From positions 68,258,625-68,322,624 of the forward strand of contig NC_079134.1 of NCBI RefSeq assembly GCF_945859705.1: a stretch of 64,000 nt of DNA, given 5' to 3'. The stretch is from Episyrphus balteatus. Lineage: Eukaryota > Arthropoda > Insecta > Diptera > Syrphidae. The notes under the pieces were generated by a model. That model saw only the letters and a list, made by a program, of their open reading frames with translations. It was not told the origin of the DNA and made no database searches. The stretch's first letter is position 1, and each line of letters starts with the position of its first letter. Below are positions 10,611 through 21,927 of this stretch, in pieces. A program made the position numbers and the translations under genes.

Positions 10611-12320
10611 CAGTGGCGTTCGTTGATTCGTCGGGGCCCCGGGGCAAGATTAAATTTTGGGGCCCCTTTCATATTTGGAGGCCCTTTAGATACAAAAAAA
10701 ATTACGTATACGCCATACATTTCATTTGTATGGCTTAATATATATGAATTTGATGAAGATGAAAGCGATGATGCCGAGATTGATGGTTACCTAGATTGAA
10801 ATGTTAACAAACTGCTCGTCTGAGACAGCCGAAAAGAAGGATGGCCGAGTGTAGGATTACATAATTCACTATCATTACTACTTTTATAAAACTATATCAT
10901 TTTTAAACAATATTATAAAATACCAAACATAACTAATTTACCATAAGAATGTTCCATTCTCATTTTTGGTTTATATAATTTCTTTTAAGCTAAGAAAAGT
11001 TAAAGAGAAAAGTTTAAATTTCCCGCCAAGTTAATTTTTTTGTATTAACCTCTATGTTATTTTTATGAAATACCCTATTATTAAAGTAAATATTATTTGA
11101 CCTACTATTTTGAACTATATTAAATTTAATTTCAATAAAACTTAATTATAAACTTTACAAAATAAAAGACTAGAAACGTTTTAATTTCTTCCCTCTCCCA
11201 CAATTATTTTAATGTTTTAATATGTTCGTAGTGCACTTTTCCTAAAATGAAATATTTAGATACCCCTAAAATAATTTTTTTTTTAGCTTAGAATTTATAG
11301 TTCTTGGGGCCTCTGTTCTGAAGTAATATGTACATGTACATATTTGATTTTCCATCATCAAACATAATTTTTTTTTATTGTTGGGCCCCTGAAAAATTCA
11401 TTTTGGGGCCCTCAAAATTAAATATTTAGTGGCCCCTAAAATAAAAATTTTTGAAGCTTAGAATTGATAGTTCTTGGGTCCTCTGTTCTGAAGTAATAAA
11501 TACATATTTGAGTTTCCATCATCAGACATATTTTTTTTTATTTCGGGGCCCCTGAAAAATTAAAATTAAATATTAAGAGACCCCTAAAATAAATTTTTTT
11601 TTAGCTTAGAATTGATAGTTCTTGGGGCCTCTGTTCTAAAGTAATGTGTACACATTTGATTTTCCATCATCAAACATAGTTTATTTCTTTTGGGGCCCCT
11701 GAAAAATAATTTTTGGCGCCTCAAAATTATCAAAATTAAGTGCTTAGAGGCCCCTAAAATATAATATAATTTTTGTGGAGCCAAGAATTAATAGGTATTG
11801 AAGCCTCTGTTCTGATGTAATATTCGGAATGCCACCAATAACGTAATGTTTTTAGTTTGTGCCCTGATGTATTTATGTTGGGGCAAAAAAAAAACAATTT
11901 TTTTTAACTTAATTTTTTTTTTTTTAAGTACTGAAGTAAAGGCATTTGGGTCCCTGCAGGGCCCTGGCTTGAAGTTGTTTTTTGCTTTTTTGGTTGAAAA
12001 GATTTTTCAAGTAATATTTTTTGGGGCCTTAAGATAAAATTATAATTTTTCTTTTAAAAAAGCAGTTTATTTCCTTTTGGAGCCCCTGGATTAACCTTTT
12101 TATCAAATCAATATATGTTATGTGGCTACATTATACATTACACTGAATGACATAATTTGTCTCCCTTGTATCCGAAGTGATTCAAATACATTTTAATTTA
12201 CTTCATTACTCAATTCATGCTAACAGTTTCCTTCTCTGCATTGTCTTCAGTGGGGGCCCTGAGGTCGGTCGGGGGCCCCGGGGCGTCGCCCCGCTTGCCC
12301 CAAGGGAGTGTACGCCCCTG
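10611..12320. mobile_element. hAT-like non-autonomous element (1.71 kb)
   Basis: It starts CAGTGGCGTTC and ends in the inverted form GTACGCCCCTG. An 8-bp TSD, ctcttagc, flanks it (10603-10610 and 12321-12328). CAGxGGCG termini with 8-bp TSDs are typical of hAT transposons. Both ends carry GGGGCCCC-rich blocks. No transposase is readable. The interior is largely the tandem array at 11230-11830. Confidence 0.8.
11230..11830 (+). repeat. Imperfect tandem repeat, about 150-175 bp unit, four copies
   Basis: The landmark TTCTTGGGGCCTCTGTTCTG recurs at 11301, 11471, 11619 and about 11796. Each copy is followed by a segment with TTTTCCATCATCAAACATA and a GGGGCCCCTGAAAA block. It lies inside the hAT-like element. 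Confidence 0.8.
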
Positions 12321-12340
12321 CTCTTAGCTATGATTACGGA

Positions 12341-12557
12341 GTAGAAGCAGAGCCCGACTCAGGATAACACGACTTTGTACACCCCGGCTCACGACAGCCC
12401 GATTCAACCCATAGCCCGACTCAAGATAGCCCGACTCATCGCAACTCGACTCAGGTAAGAACTCGACCTGAGTCGAGTTGCGATGAGTCGGGTTATCTTG
12501 AGTCGTGAGTTGGGGTGTACAAAGTCGGGTTGTCCTGAGTCGGGCTATACCCTTCCC
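12341..12557. mobile_element. Short foldback element rich in AGCCCGACTC motifs
   Basis: A 217-bp near-palindrome made of repeats of the type AGCCCGACTC on one arm and GAGTCGGGCT on the other. A 9-bp TSD, gattacgga, flanks it (12332-12340 and 12558-12566). A relative starting GGAAGGGTATAGCCCGACTC lies at 38155. A 9-bp TSD with long inverted arms recalls Foldback/Mutator-type elements. Confidence 0.75.
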
Positions 12558-12835
12558 GATTACGGATGACGACAAAACGGTAAGAGAGTTTGGTGCAAGG
12601 AAACTATTTGAAGCACGGGCCTTAATATAAATTGAAGCTGTTAGATCTTTTTGCGTACCGAAAATTAATTTTGAGAGCCAAAACTATCATCAAATCATTA
12701 ATTGGCAAGACAAAGAGCTCCAGCTAACAGAACCACCTTTGCTGCAGTTTGTAGAAACAAAAGATCTCGAAAATATGTTAAATGACGCAAGTGTCTGTCA
12801 GTTAAAATTAAGTAAGTTTCCGTTTTTCGTAGACC
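12558..12835 (+). pseudogene. Transposase-like protein of unknown family, fragment 4
   Basis: It resumes the frame after the hAT-like and foldback insertions: ITDDDKTVREFGARKLFEAR, then a stop, then PKINFESQNYHQIINWQ and LTEPPLLQFVETKDLENML. The frame ends near 12830 where another foldback element begins. The usual downstream part of the family was not found. Confidence 0.55.
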
Positions 12836-13480
12836 CTCAAAATTTCAAGTTATCGTCAAAAACCCGTTTTTAAATGTTTTCAGATTTCAACGATTTTTTA
12901 CAGTTCTAAACAGAGGAGTAGTTGTTCTTTTTGAAAATATTTTTTTATTATGCTCAAGCACCAAATTGGGTGAAGATTTTATGGGCTGAATCTCAAAGTA
13001 CAACATTTTTTCACCGTCTTTTAGAGTTCGGAGACCGTTTTAAGCTACATTTTGTGTTTTGTAAATTTTTTTTAAACAGTTTTATTGTTCTATTTATGCT
13101 GAGTAAAGAAAGCTTTTACTTATTAAAAACTGTTTAAAATTGTGGAAGTTATGGTTTTTTTCCTCGAGAAAGAAATTTCAATTTATTTAAAAAAAAAAAA
13201 CAATTTTCATGTTTTTTTGAAATTTTATCAAAATTTTGAGGTAGTTTGGGCAAAATTGACTTCAGATTCGGTTTCAAATTTCCAAAACATAAAAAACGGT
13301 GAAAAAATGTTGTACTTCGAGATTCAGCCCATAAAATCTACACCCAATTTGGTGCTTGAGCATAATAAAAAAATATTTTCAAAAGGAACAAGTACTCCTC
13401 TGTTAAGAACTGTAAAAAAATCTGGGAGTCATTCCGTAATTTTGAAAATGATAATCGAATTGACGATAATCGTTTCACAG
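12836..13480. mobile_element. Foldback element sharing arms with the 2.95 kb chimeric unit
   Basis: The left half (about 12860-13010) and right half (about 13230-13440) are inverted versions of each other. They carry GGGCTGAATCTC and its complement, AAGCACCAAATTGGGTG and a border TCATTCCGTAATTTTGAAAA. The same segments flank the reverse-transcriptase fragment inside 13889-16839 and 33432-38047. Confidence 0.65.
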
Positions 13481-13888
13481 TTTGAGAATCTTTAAAGCTA
13501 TTTAAAATCATGCCTGATTCAATATTTCCAAAACAGTTTGAGTTTATATAAATAAAAGTTTTCATATCCTTAGAAGTCGTATTAGTCTCCCGAAATTGGA
13601 TTTCTTTTTTTAATTTTTTTTTGTGAGTCAATAATCGTCAATAAATAAACGATAACTAAATAGGTCTCGTTTTAGGGAGAATTAATTTGTTTTTGAATGG
13701 ATAGGCGAACATTTTGAACAAATCTGTGAGAGTTATAATATAATTTAAACATAAACTTTAATATGAGATCAAAATGTTCATGTGCACTTACATATGCGTT
13801 AAAAGAAACAAAGAATCTGATTTGTCTCTAAGTTGCCTTCTTATGCGTATCTTAAGTAAATTTGAAAATTTTCATTTTCCAAAATAAG
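13481..13888. other. Unassigned interval
   Basis: AT-rich sequence with no recognisable gene. A short segment AATCGTCAATAAATAAACGAT-type motif (about 13629) recurs near 16100. Confidence 0.3.
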
Positions 13889-14126
13889 TGAACTTGTTAT
13901 TTACAATTGACTTAAAATTAACTTATGTCTAAGATTCATTGATAGATACAAAATTTTGTTGGCACAGAGGGGGCCTAACCTTATACAATGACTAAGTTAT
14001 AAAATAAAAATAAATATTATACATGGATAAACTTAATTTAAAGTCTGCTGACTAGGTTGTCCTCGGGGTGTTCAGACCCGGATGTCCAGTTGTGGGGTTG
14101 GTTGAGTTGGGTTGGTTTGGTTGGCG

Positions 14127-14843
14127 TTAGCCACGGTAGTAAGCCGACTGGGTGTCGGCGTAAAAGTTAACTTCTTCGTTGTCCAATGAAATTATGTTCT
14201 CAGCCAGTATATCCAAAGCGCAAAAGTACTTAGGTTCCGGATGTCGTTGTTGGGCTGTCATTCTTCTCATCAGTTGATTGGGATGGTTGGCGATATTTCC
14301 TACCAGTACCTTCGCCGATTGCAGTAGATACTTGTCCAGTGGTATGATTTTTGCTTCCTCGTAGAGTCGCTTGTTGCTATAGTATTTCTGCCGCTGTCGG
14401 TCAAAGATGAGCCCAGTGCAAATCCTCAGTATTTTTCTCTCGAACATTTGTAGTTCCTTCATGGCTGTCTTGGAGATGGTGTACCATACTGGAAAGCTGT
14501 AGGCAATGACTGGTCGCAGAAGCTGCTTGTAGATCAAGAGTTTCGTTGGTTGACTCAATCCTGTTCTTCTTTTCATCAGAGGGTGAAGGCGATGGAAAGC
14601 AAAGTTGGCTTTTTTGAGGACCAAACGGGAGTGATTGTTGAATCTGAGGAGCTCGTTAAAGTTGATTCCTAAGTACTTGGCGTTGCGTTTGGCTGGCAAT
14701 CTAGTTCCATCTGGAAGTGTCAATGTGATGCTTCTACAGCTTCCAGCCGATCGACTGCCTCTTCCTCCTGATCGTCTAAGGCACAGTAGTTCCGACTTGG
14801 ATGAGTTTATTCGGATACCCCATTTACTGTATTTATTTATCAA
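14127..14843 (-). pseudogene. Jockey-type reverse transcriptase, C-terminal fragment (left copy)
   Basis: A 238-residue open stretch. It begins WGIRINSSKSELLCLRR and has KYLGINFNELLRF (thumb region), LLIYKQLLRPVIAYSFPVWY and KELQMFERKILRICTG, the post-catalytic part of jockey-like enzymes. The YADD box and everything upstream are absent, so it is 5'-truncated at the junction with a foldback arm. It ends in QSAYYRG before a 3' UTR. The translation is identical to that at 37067-37783. Confidence 0.8.
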
Positions 14844-15046
14844 AATTTTGAGGTAGTTTGGGCAAAATTGACTTCAGATTCGGTTTCAAATTTCCAAAGC
14901 ATAAAAAACGGTGAAAAAATGTTGTACTTCGAGATTCAGCCCATAAAATCTACACCCAATTTGGTGCTTGAGCATAATAAAAAAATATTTTCAAAAGGAA
15001 CAAGTACTCCTCTGTTTAGAACTGTAAAAAAATCACAGTTTGAGAA

Positions 15047-16060
15047 CCGTGGGGATTCCAAGATCCCTGTGAAGATCTTCGTTTCTTATATATGTACCAC
15101 GGCGCATTTACAAATGATCTTAATAATTTATTTTCAAAGGTTTGTAATCTATTTAAATTTGTATCGCGGGTACAACCCCAGAGTTGAATACCATATGTCC
15201 AAACAGGCTTAAGTACTTGCTTGTAAACTAATAATTTGTTTTCAATACTAAGTCTAGAATTGTGTCCGAGCAACCAGTACATTTCTCTTAACTTAATATT
15301 TAACTGATCACATTTATTTTTAACATGCGGTTTCCATTTTAATTTCGCGTCGCGAGTCATCCCGAGATATTTTGCCTCGTTTGCAAATGGGACTTGAGTA
15401 GTATTAATAAAAACAGGTAGTCTATTTATTTTCTTATATGTAAAGTCCACGTGGACTGACTTAAATTCGTTAAGCGCTATTCGCCATGTTTGTGTCCATT
15501 CATTAACATTGTTAAGAGCATTTTGTAATTTACTTGTCGATTCGTTAATTGTTTTGCCTACTGCAAGTATTGCGGTGTCGTCAGCAAAAGTAGCTACAAT
15601 TGTGTTTTCTGTTTGAGGTATATCGCGTGTGAATAGAAGGTAGAGAATGGGACCTAAAACACTACCTTGTGGTACCCCAGCCACTATTTCCCTAAAGTCT
15701 GAGTAATCATTTCCGTGCCTAACGCGAAAAATTCTGTTCTCTAGATATTCTCTAAGAATGATAAAGAGTCCTTCAGGTAGGACTTGTCTTAACTTGAATT
15801 TGAGACCCTCGTGCCATACTTTATCAAAAGCTTGAGACACATCTAAAAAGACCGCTGAACAAATTTTCTTTTCTTCAAGAGCTTTCTCAATGACATCGGT
15901 GATTCTATGTACTTGATCAATCGTCGAGTGCTTGCTTCTAAAACTGAACTGGTGTTCAGGTATAAGACCTTTTTCTTCTATTATTGGCTGGAGGCGCTGC
16001 AAAAATATTCTCTCAAAAACCTTTGATACTACAGGAAACAGTGAAATGGGTCTGTATGAT
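15047..16060 (-). pseudogene. Jockey-clade reverse transcriptase core fragment (left copy)
   Basis: Starts SYRPISLFPVVSKVFERIF and contains VPQGSVLGPILYLLF and FADDTAILA, the catalytic box with FADD in place of YADD, then GMTRDAKLKWKPHVKNK. It is truncated at both ends: it lacks the endonuclease and stops soon after NAPWYI. Nearly identical sequence is present in the full-length element at 22070-23080, with a few substitutions and a 3-4 bp indel near 15090, so it derives from that family. It is flanked on both sides by inverted foldback arms. Confidence 0.85.
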
Positions 16061-16839
16061 TTAATAATAATGAGTTCGGAATTTGATCGGTGATTGGAAT
16101 ATCGTTTATTTATTGACGATTGATTTTTATGGGCTGAATCTCGAAGTACAACATTTTTTCACCGTTTTTTAGAATTTAAAGCTACATTTTGTCATTTTCA
16201 AAATTACGGAATGACCCCCCTGAAATTGACCGAAAAATGGCTGAGTAAAAAATCGTTGAAATCTGAAAACATTTAAAAACGTTTTTTTTATGATAACTTG
16301 AAATTTTGAGGTTCTACGAAAAATTTCAAGTGCAGAAATATTTTTTGAAAAACAAATTTTAACCATTCTAAGGCTTAATACAAAAAATTATTTCGTTCAA
16401 TTTTATATAAAACATTGAAAAATGAACTTTTTCTCGTACTAAAATTTTGTAGCAGAAAATTTTTAAGTACATTCTATCTATTGAGTTCTAAATTAAATTG
16501 ACAATATTTAAAAACAAACATTTTAGGGCAAATATTTAATCCGTGGTTCAGCAACTTTTATCTTCTGAAATCAGTGGTAATATTCCGGTTTTGCACTGGT
16601 GCAAAGTCCACATATCGTCGGCATATATCAAAATTGTTCTAAATCCACTTTTTACTGAAAATGAGTTAATGTTGCAGGGTGCTCTTTCCGAATTTGAAAA
16701 CCGTTTTTGTCAAAAAATTTCATTCCACAGATAATATAATTTAATGGGACATAGAACAATAAAAACAGGGAAGTAGCCTTTTGAAAATGAGCCCGAGTAT
16801 TCTTGATTGTTCTAAGTCCCATCATATTTAGTTCTAAGT

Positions 16840-17115
16840 CCACTTTTTATTTAAGGAAAAACATACTTGTATAGGAATTGTTCTATGTCCAATTTTGGGT
16901 TTTTATAGTTTCAAAAAATTTTTAAAAATAGTATCCCCACCTACTAATGAGGTAAACTTGTATATTTTATTCAAGAGAAAAGAACAATCTTTATAAAAAA
17001 CTTAACTTGAATGGCAAACGAGCGGAAAATTGTCGCTTTAAACCAATTTGAAACTTAAAAATCGTCCCCTGTAAAATTTGCTTTTTGTGACTTAGAACAA
17101 TTTTGCTTTACGGCG
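16840..17115. other. Unassigned interval
   Basis: No gene. It contains further copies of the motif TTCTAAGTCC / TTCTATGTCC that also begins the chimeric unit. Confidence 0.3.
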
Positions 17116-18625
17116 CACGGTTGTCCAAAATGACTTATCTCGTTGCAAAAATCATAACTTTTGAACGGATTGAGTTAGCGGTACAATTTTTTTTTTTTAT
17201 TTGAAGGAAATTTCTAGGGCTGTTATACCAATGAATTTCAATAAAATTATTTCACAGGGTGTTTCGGAATCATCGGCCAAAAACAGATTTTCTTTAAAAA
17301 AAAAGTTTAAATTAAAATTGGTATGCCATTTTGTAGAAATCACTAATCCACATTTAAAAAAAAAATTTCAAAAAAATACAATGTCCCGTTTTCGAAAATT
17401 TTATTTTTCAAAAAAAAATTTCAAAATTTTTTTAAAAATCCAAAATTTATTTTTTTTTAAATTTTATTTTTGTCTTATATTTGAGTTATATAAGTGCTTC
17501 TTCACAAAAAGTTTCGTTGAAATCGAATAAGCCGTTTCGGAGAATATCGGATTTGAAAAAAAAACGGTTTTATGGCAGGTACCGTAAAAAATCCATTCGG
17601 TTCCATGCATTAAGCCGAATAGGGTATGTGTACCAACCAATTGTTGATCCAAAATAAAAACATTTAGCTGCGCATACTTGCGCACTGCCGAGATTTTGTA
17701 CTTTGAAAAAAAAAAATGAAGGCAGAAGGAACAGATTTTCTTAAAAAAAATGTTTAAATTAAAATTGGTATGCCATTTTGTAGAAATCACTAATCCACAT
17801 CTAAAAACAAAATTTCAAAAAAATACAATGTCCCGTTTTCGAAAATTTTATTTTTCAAAAAAAATTTTCAAATTTTTTTTAAAAATCCAAAAATTATTTT
17901 TTTTGAAATTTTATTTTTGGCTTATATTTGAGTTATATAAGTGCTTCTTCAAAAAAAAGTTTCGTTGAAATCAAATAAGCCGTTTCGGAGAATATCGGAT
18001 TTAAAAAAAACCGTTCTATGGCAGGTACCGTTAATAATGATTTTCCAAAAAAAATTTTTTCATTAAAAGATAGACCTTGTTTTAAAACTTACATTTGAAT
18101 TTTTTAAACAAAATCGTTGGAGCCGTTTTTGAGCAATTACAACTTTACTGAAATTGGTGTATGACAAGTACCGTTATTTTTGGCCCAAAAAAATTAATTC
18201 CAAAAACCCCTCTGGAGGGTCTCCAAAAAATGCTACATACCAAATTTGAAGTCAATCGGTCCATCCGTTTAGGCTGTAGATCCTTATACAGACAGACAGA
18301 CAGACAGACTTCCGGGACCAACTTTTTTGGCATTCTCTATAATCGTAATATCATGGAAAAGTGTAATCTCAACTTTTTTTAAGTGTGAATTAGTGATTTC
18401 TACAAAATGGCATACCAATTTTAATTTAAATATTTTTTTTTAAGAAAATCGGTTTTCGGCCGATGATTCCTAAACACCCTGTGAAATAATTTTATTGAAA
18501 TTCATTGGTATAACAGCCCTAGAAATTTCCTTCAAATAAAAAAATTGTACCGCTAACTCAATCCGTTCAAAAGTTATGATTTTTGCAACGAGATAAGTCA
18601 TTTTGGACAACCGTGCGGCGACACG
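17116..18625. mobile_element. Foldback element with internal direct repeat and short GACA array
   Basis: Arms at about 17116-17370 and 18385-18625 are inverted copies (CGCACGGTTGTCCAAAATGA ... reverse complement). A roughly 280-bp interior segment is directly repeated (about 17305-17590 and 17752-18030). A (GACA)4 tract lies at about 18291-18308. A related copy in opposite orientation lies at 43040-43880, where the tract is hugely expanded. Confidence 0.75.
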
Positions 18626-19083
18626 ATATGTAAAAATAGCCACATCCATGAACCGAAGTTGACCCGCTGCTAATCCTCCGAAATCTGTGGGTTGAATTCC
18701 TGATCAGAGGCTGAACCACGTTTATACAACTGGCCCTTAAATAATCCAAGCTGTATGGCATGAGCTAATTGTACTTCACTTTTAAATTTAACAATAAACT
18801 GAAATTATTTAGTTTTATAATTTGAAACAAAAAAATAACGAAATGTTGTACATAGGTACTACACTCTCTGAAGAAATAGATACATTTATTTTCGCTTATA
18901 TGCTGGATTTAAACTTAACATAGAACAAAAGTGAATATATCTCGGACAGTAGAAAAGATGTCGGAAAGATTTAAACAGCGATTTTGATCGCCCGATTATT
19001 CAGTCGCAAATAAGTTGACAAGAATTTCAATGACTGTAGACTCAATTTTCAAATTTTTAATCGCAGGAAGCATATGTGTTCAC
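18626..19083. other. Unassigned interval
   Basis: No gene, RNA or element boundary is recognised. Confidence 0.3.
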
Positions 19084-19420
19084 TAGGGCGGTCTTTATTA
19101 TACTCTTTGCGAAAATTGAGTGCGACGCCCCCTAGATCGGTTCAAATCAGGAAAAAAATACCCTATTTTTTTCATATTTTTATCTCTCACCCTTCCTGGC
19201 CCTATTTTGATAAGAAGTTATTATAGCAGGAGCGATATTCAGTGTCCAGTATTGGGTAAATTGCGGATGTTTGATCATTTATACATATAAACTTCTTAAT
19301 CAAATAGGGTCAGGAAGGGTCAGGAATAAAAATTTGAAAAAAATTAGGGCATTTTTTTTTTCTTGATTTGGAACCATTCTAGGGGGCGTGCCCAATTTTT
19401 TTCCCCTAAGGACCACCCTT
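19084..19420. mobile_element. hAT-type MITE (337 bp)
   Basis: The ends are TAGGGCGGTC and, inverted, AAGGGTGGTCC. An 8-bp TSD, gtgttcac, flanks it (19076-19083 and 19421-19428) and fits the hAT preference nTnnnnAn. The arms also share GGGGGCGT and a AGGAAGGGT block. No coding capacity. Confidence 0.8.
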
Positions 19421-19787
19421 GTGTTCACAGGCATTGAAATCCTTGTGTCTATTTTTGCAACTGAATAATCGCGCGACTAAAATCGCATGTGTGCGCACCA
19501 AAAACCATGCATAAATACTTGTGGTATTTAAAGGGTAAAGAGCATTTTAAAGAAATGGTCATAGAGGAAAAATCCCTTACCAAACGTGTAATTGAAAAAA
19601 AATTTGTTTTTCCTTATAAAAACTTCATCGACAGCTTCTTTAACGATACAAAATTGGTAGAGACTTTAAAGGAGATTTTCAGATAGTTAATCAAATCACT
19701 CAAATACAAAAAAACATTTAGTGCTACACATATTAGACTTGTATTTGTTAATAATATATCTTTTGATTTTCTGAAAAAAAAAATTTC

Positions 19788-19806
19788 GGGGGGGGGGGGG
19801 GGGGGG
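19788..19806 (+). repeat. Run of 19 consecutive G
   Basis: A G19 homopolymer in very AT-rich surroundings, followed at once by TTAAACCCC and later CCCCCC. It could form a G-quadruplex. The exact length is likely to be unreliable in an assembly. Confidence 0.9.
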
Positions 19807-21515
19807 TTAAACCCCATAACCCCCCTAAATACACCTATGTGCATACATGTGCAAAAAAATAGATTTTTAAAATAATATTTGAGCGAAAAACGGGAAAAAG
19901 ATTTTTTTTTGCCCAACATTTTTGACCGTTTTTAACAGTTTTTTATTTTTATCTTTTTTTCTTAAACAGATAAATGAATGAAATTTATACAGTAACAGTC
20001 GTATTTATTAGATTTTTGTCTACTTATACACTGCATAACTTTTTTCAAATTGTTGGAAATATGCTTTATTTAATAAAAATAATAATCACATTATTCGCGG
20101 TTAAGACAATCTACTCTTGTGTATAAGTTTGACAGCTATAAGATATCAATAAACAAGGTTTTTGATCACATTTTTCAAATTTAAACAGTTGTATAAAGTT
20201 ATACATCGTTTATAAATATGGGGGTAAGTAGATAAAAGGCAGGACTATATGTCTACATTTCGAACCTTTCCACATGCATAATTCAGAGATATCGGTAAAA
20301 AATCAGAAAATTAAGTTCAACCGATTTGAGCGAGCCAAAGACGAACGATATTATAATTTTTTGTTTACATATTATTAAATCTCAGACCCTAAAACAAATT
20401 TAGAGTCCTTTTTTCACATACAAAAGTGAAACACCCTACTATGTATATAATACCTATCCTAAATAAACAAAATAAACTAACCATTGACGAGGATTTGGGG
20501 AATTTTTTTTAACGAAACTAATAGGTACTTGCTCTAAAAAGCAAGTAAAAATATACGGTCCTACCGGTTTTTTTCAACAGCCCCCTATCCTCTCGATATT
20601 GAGACAGTGAGGCAAAGTCGAAGCCGGCAGCCGTGACGCCTACCGAACGTTAAGCGAACATCCCCGCTATGGTTTTGTTCATTTTTGTTAAATCTTCCAA
20701 TAAGATGATGATTTTTTAGTAGGAATCTCATTGGCACATCGCATGTTACCTATGTGAAGCAATCCAAATGAAAAAAAAGCTATCCGTAAGCGCACAGCAA
20801 AAACGATTCTTTTTTATTGAAAAAAAAGGAATAAATTCTAATAGATCCTCTTATGTCTTTTTTACAGAAAAGGAAAGCAAATTACCTAAATCGTACACCT
20901 ACGTATGTATGTACACACATTAAGGGGTAATAACACCTTGTAAACTATGAAATCGAGCGTCATTTTCATCAGCATATAAAACAAAGAAGAAATATTATTT
21001 TCTGTTGGTGTTTGTTTAGTTTAATTAAGTATATTAATAGGTAACAGAATAGGCTAATGTTAAATTTTTTAATGATGTGAAATTTTTTAAATGGCGGTGT
21101 AGTTCAGGATGATAGCAAAACCTGTGCTTCCATCGGGCGACCAACTAACTTCTACAGTTTTGAACCTATCGGGCTGAAACTTGGCCGTCGCACATAGGAG
21201 TACTCTGGTCGAAAAGCTGGACAAAAGTCGATTTTCTAGAAATCAAAATTTTGAATTAAAGTTTTTTTTAAAGCGGATGCTAAATATACATGGGATCATA
21301 TGATGCACTTCTTTTTTTTGTGGTAAAGAGTTTGGTGTGTCAAAACAAGTTCAAAGTCAGCTGTTTATTTTCTGGAATTTTTTCGTAATTTTTGGTGATT
21401 TTATGAGTATTGTTACGAAATTGTGCTTTTAAACATTAAATTTTCATATGAAAAATACAATTGCAGGTATTGAATAATAATTAAAGAGTAGTTATAGAAA
21501 TATTAAATTTTTTTT
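19807..21515. other. Unassigned interval
   Basis: About 1.7 kb without a recognisable gene. A GC-richer patch around 20600-20670 (GAAGCCGGCAGCCGTGACG) and another near 21120-21220 (GGGCTGAAACTTGGCCGTCG) look like decayed mobile-element sequence, but I cannot assign them. Confidence 0.3.
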
Positions 21516-21927
21516 GTTTGAGTAATTTTTTTTTTTTTTTTTTTTTTGTCCGTGGGTAGGTGTTGAAATCTTCAAAAGATTCTATGAGGCCCGGAAAACG
21601 CGTGCTCATAGATATGTGGGACTCTTAACCACTAAAACCACCTCCTCCTCCCGATTGAAACTAAGTTCACATGGAACTTATCTAGCAATTTATCTTTCTC
21701 GAAGTTAAGTTACGTGTTGTAGGTAACTTTCCGATGAAAGTTCCTACTGATGATATTTAAAAATAAATAAATAACATTTGTTTTAAATTAAATCATTTAA
21801 GTAATGGTTTAAATTTTGTTATAAAAAAATACTTTAAAGGACGTTAAACAAATAAAATCTCTAAAACATTTAAATTTATATTAATCAATGCCGATATTTT
21901 GAAATAAAGGAATTAAATTGAAAAATT

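Larger units (their letters stand above)
13889..16839 (-). mobile_element. Chimeric retro-unit, left copy (2951 bp)
   Basis: Inverted counterpart of 33430-38021, with exactly the same length once the 1641 bp of later insertion in the right copy is removed. In sense (right to left) the order is: unidentified AT-rich part, a foldback arm, a reverse-transcriptase core fragment (16060-15047), a second foldback arm, and the C-terminal part plus 3' UTR of another jockey-type element (14845-13889). At its 5' side, similar sequence continues past 16839, whereas the right copy stops there. This suggests the left copy is closer to the parental locus. Confidence 0.85.

Noticed and set aside
18650..18770. 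tRNA-like or SINE-like B-box (GGGTTGAATTCC)
   Set aside because: No matching A-box or cloverleaf could be formed.
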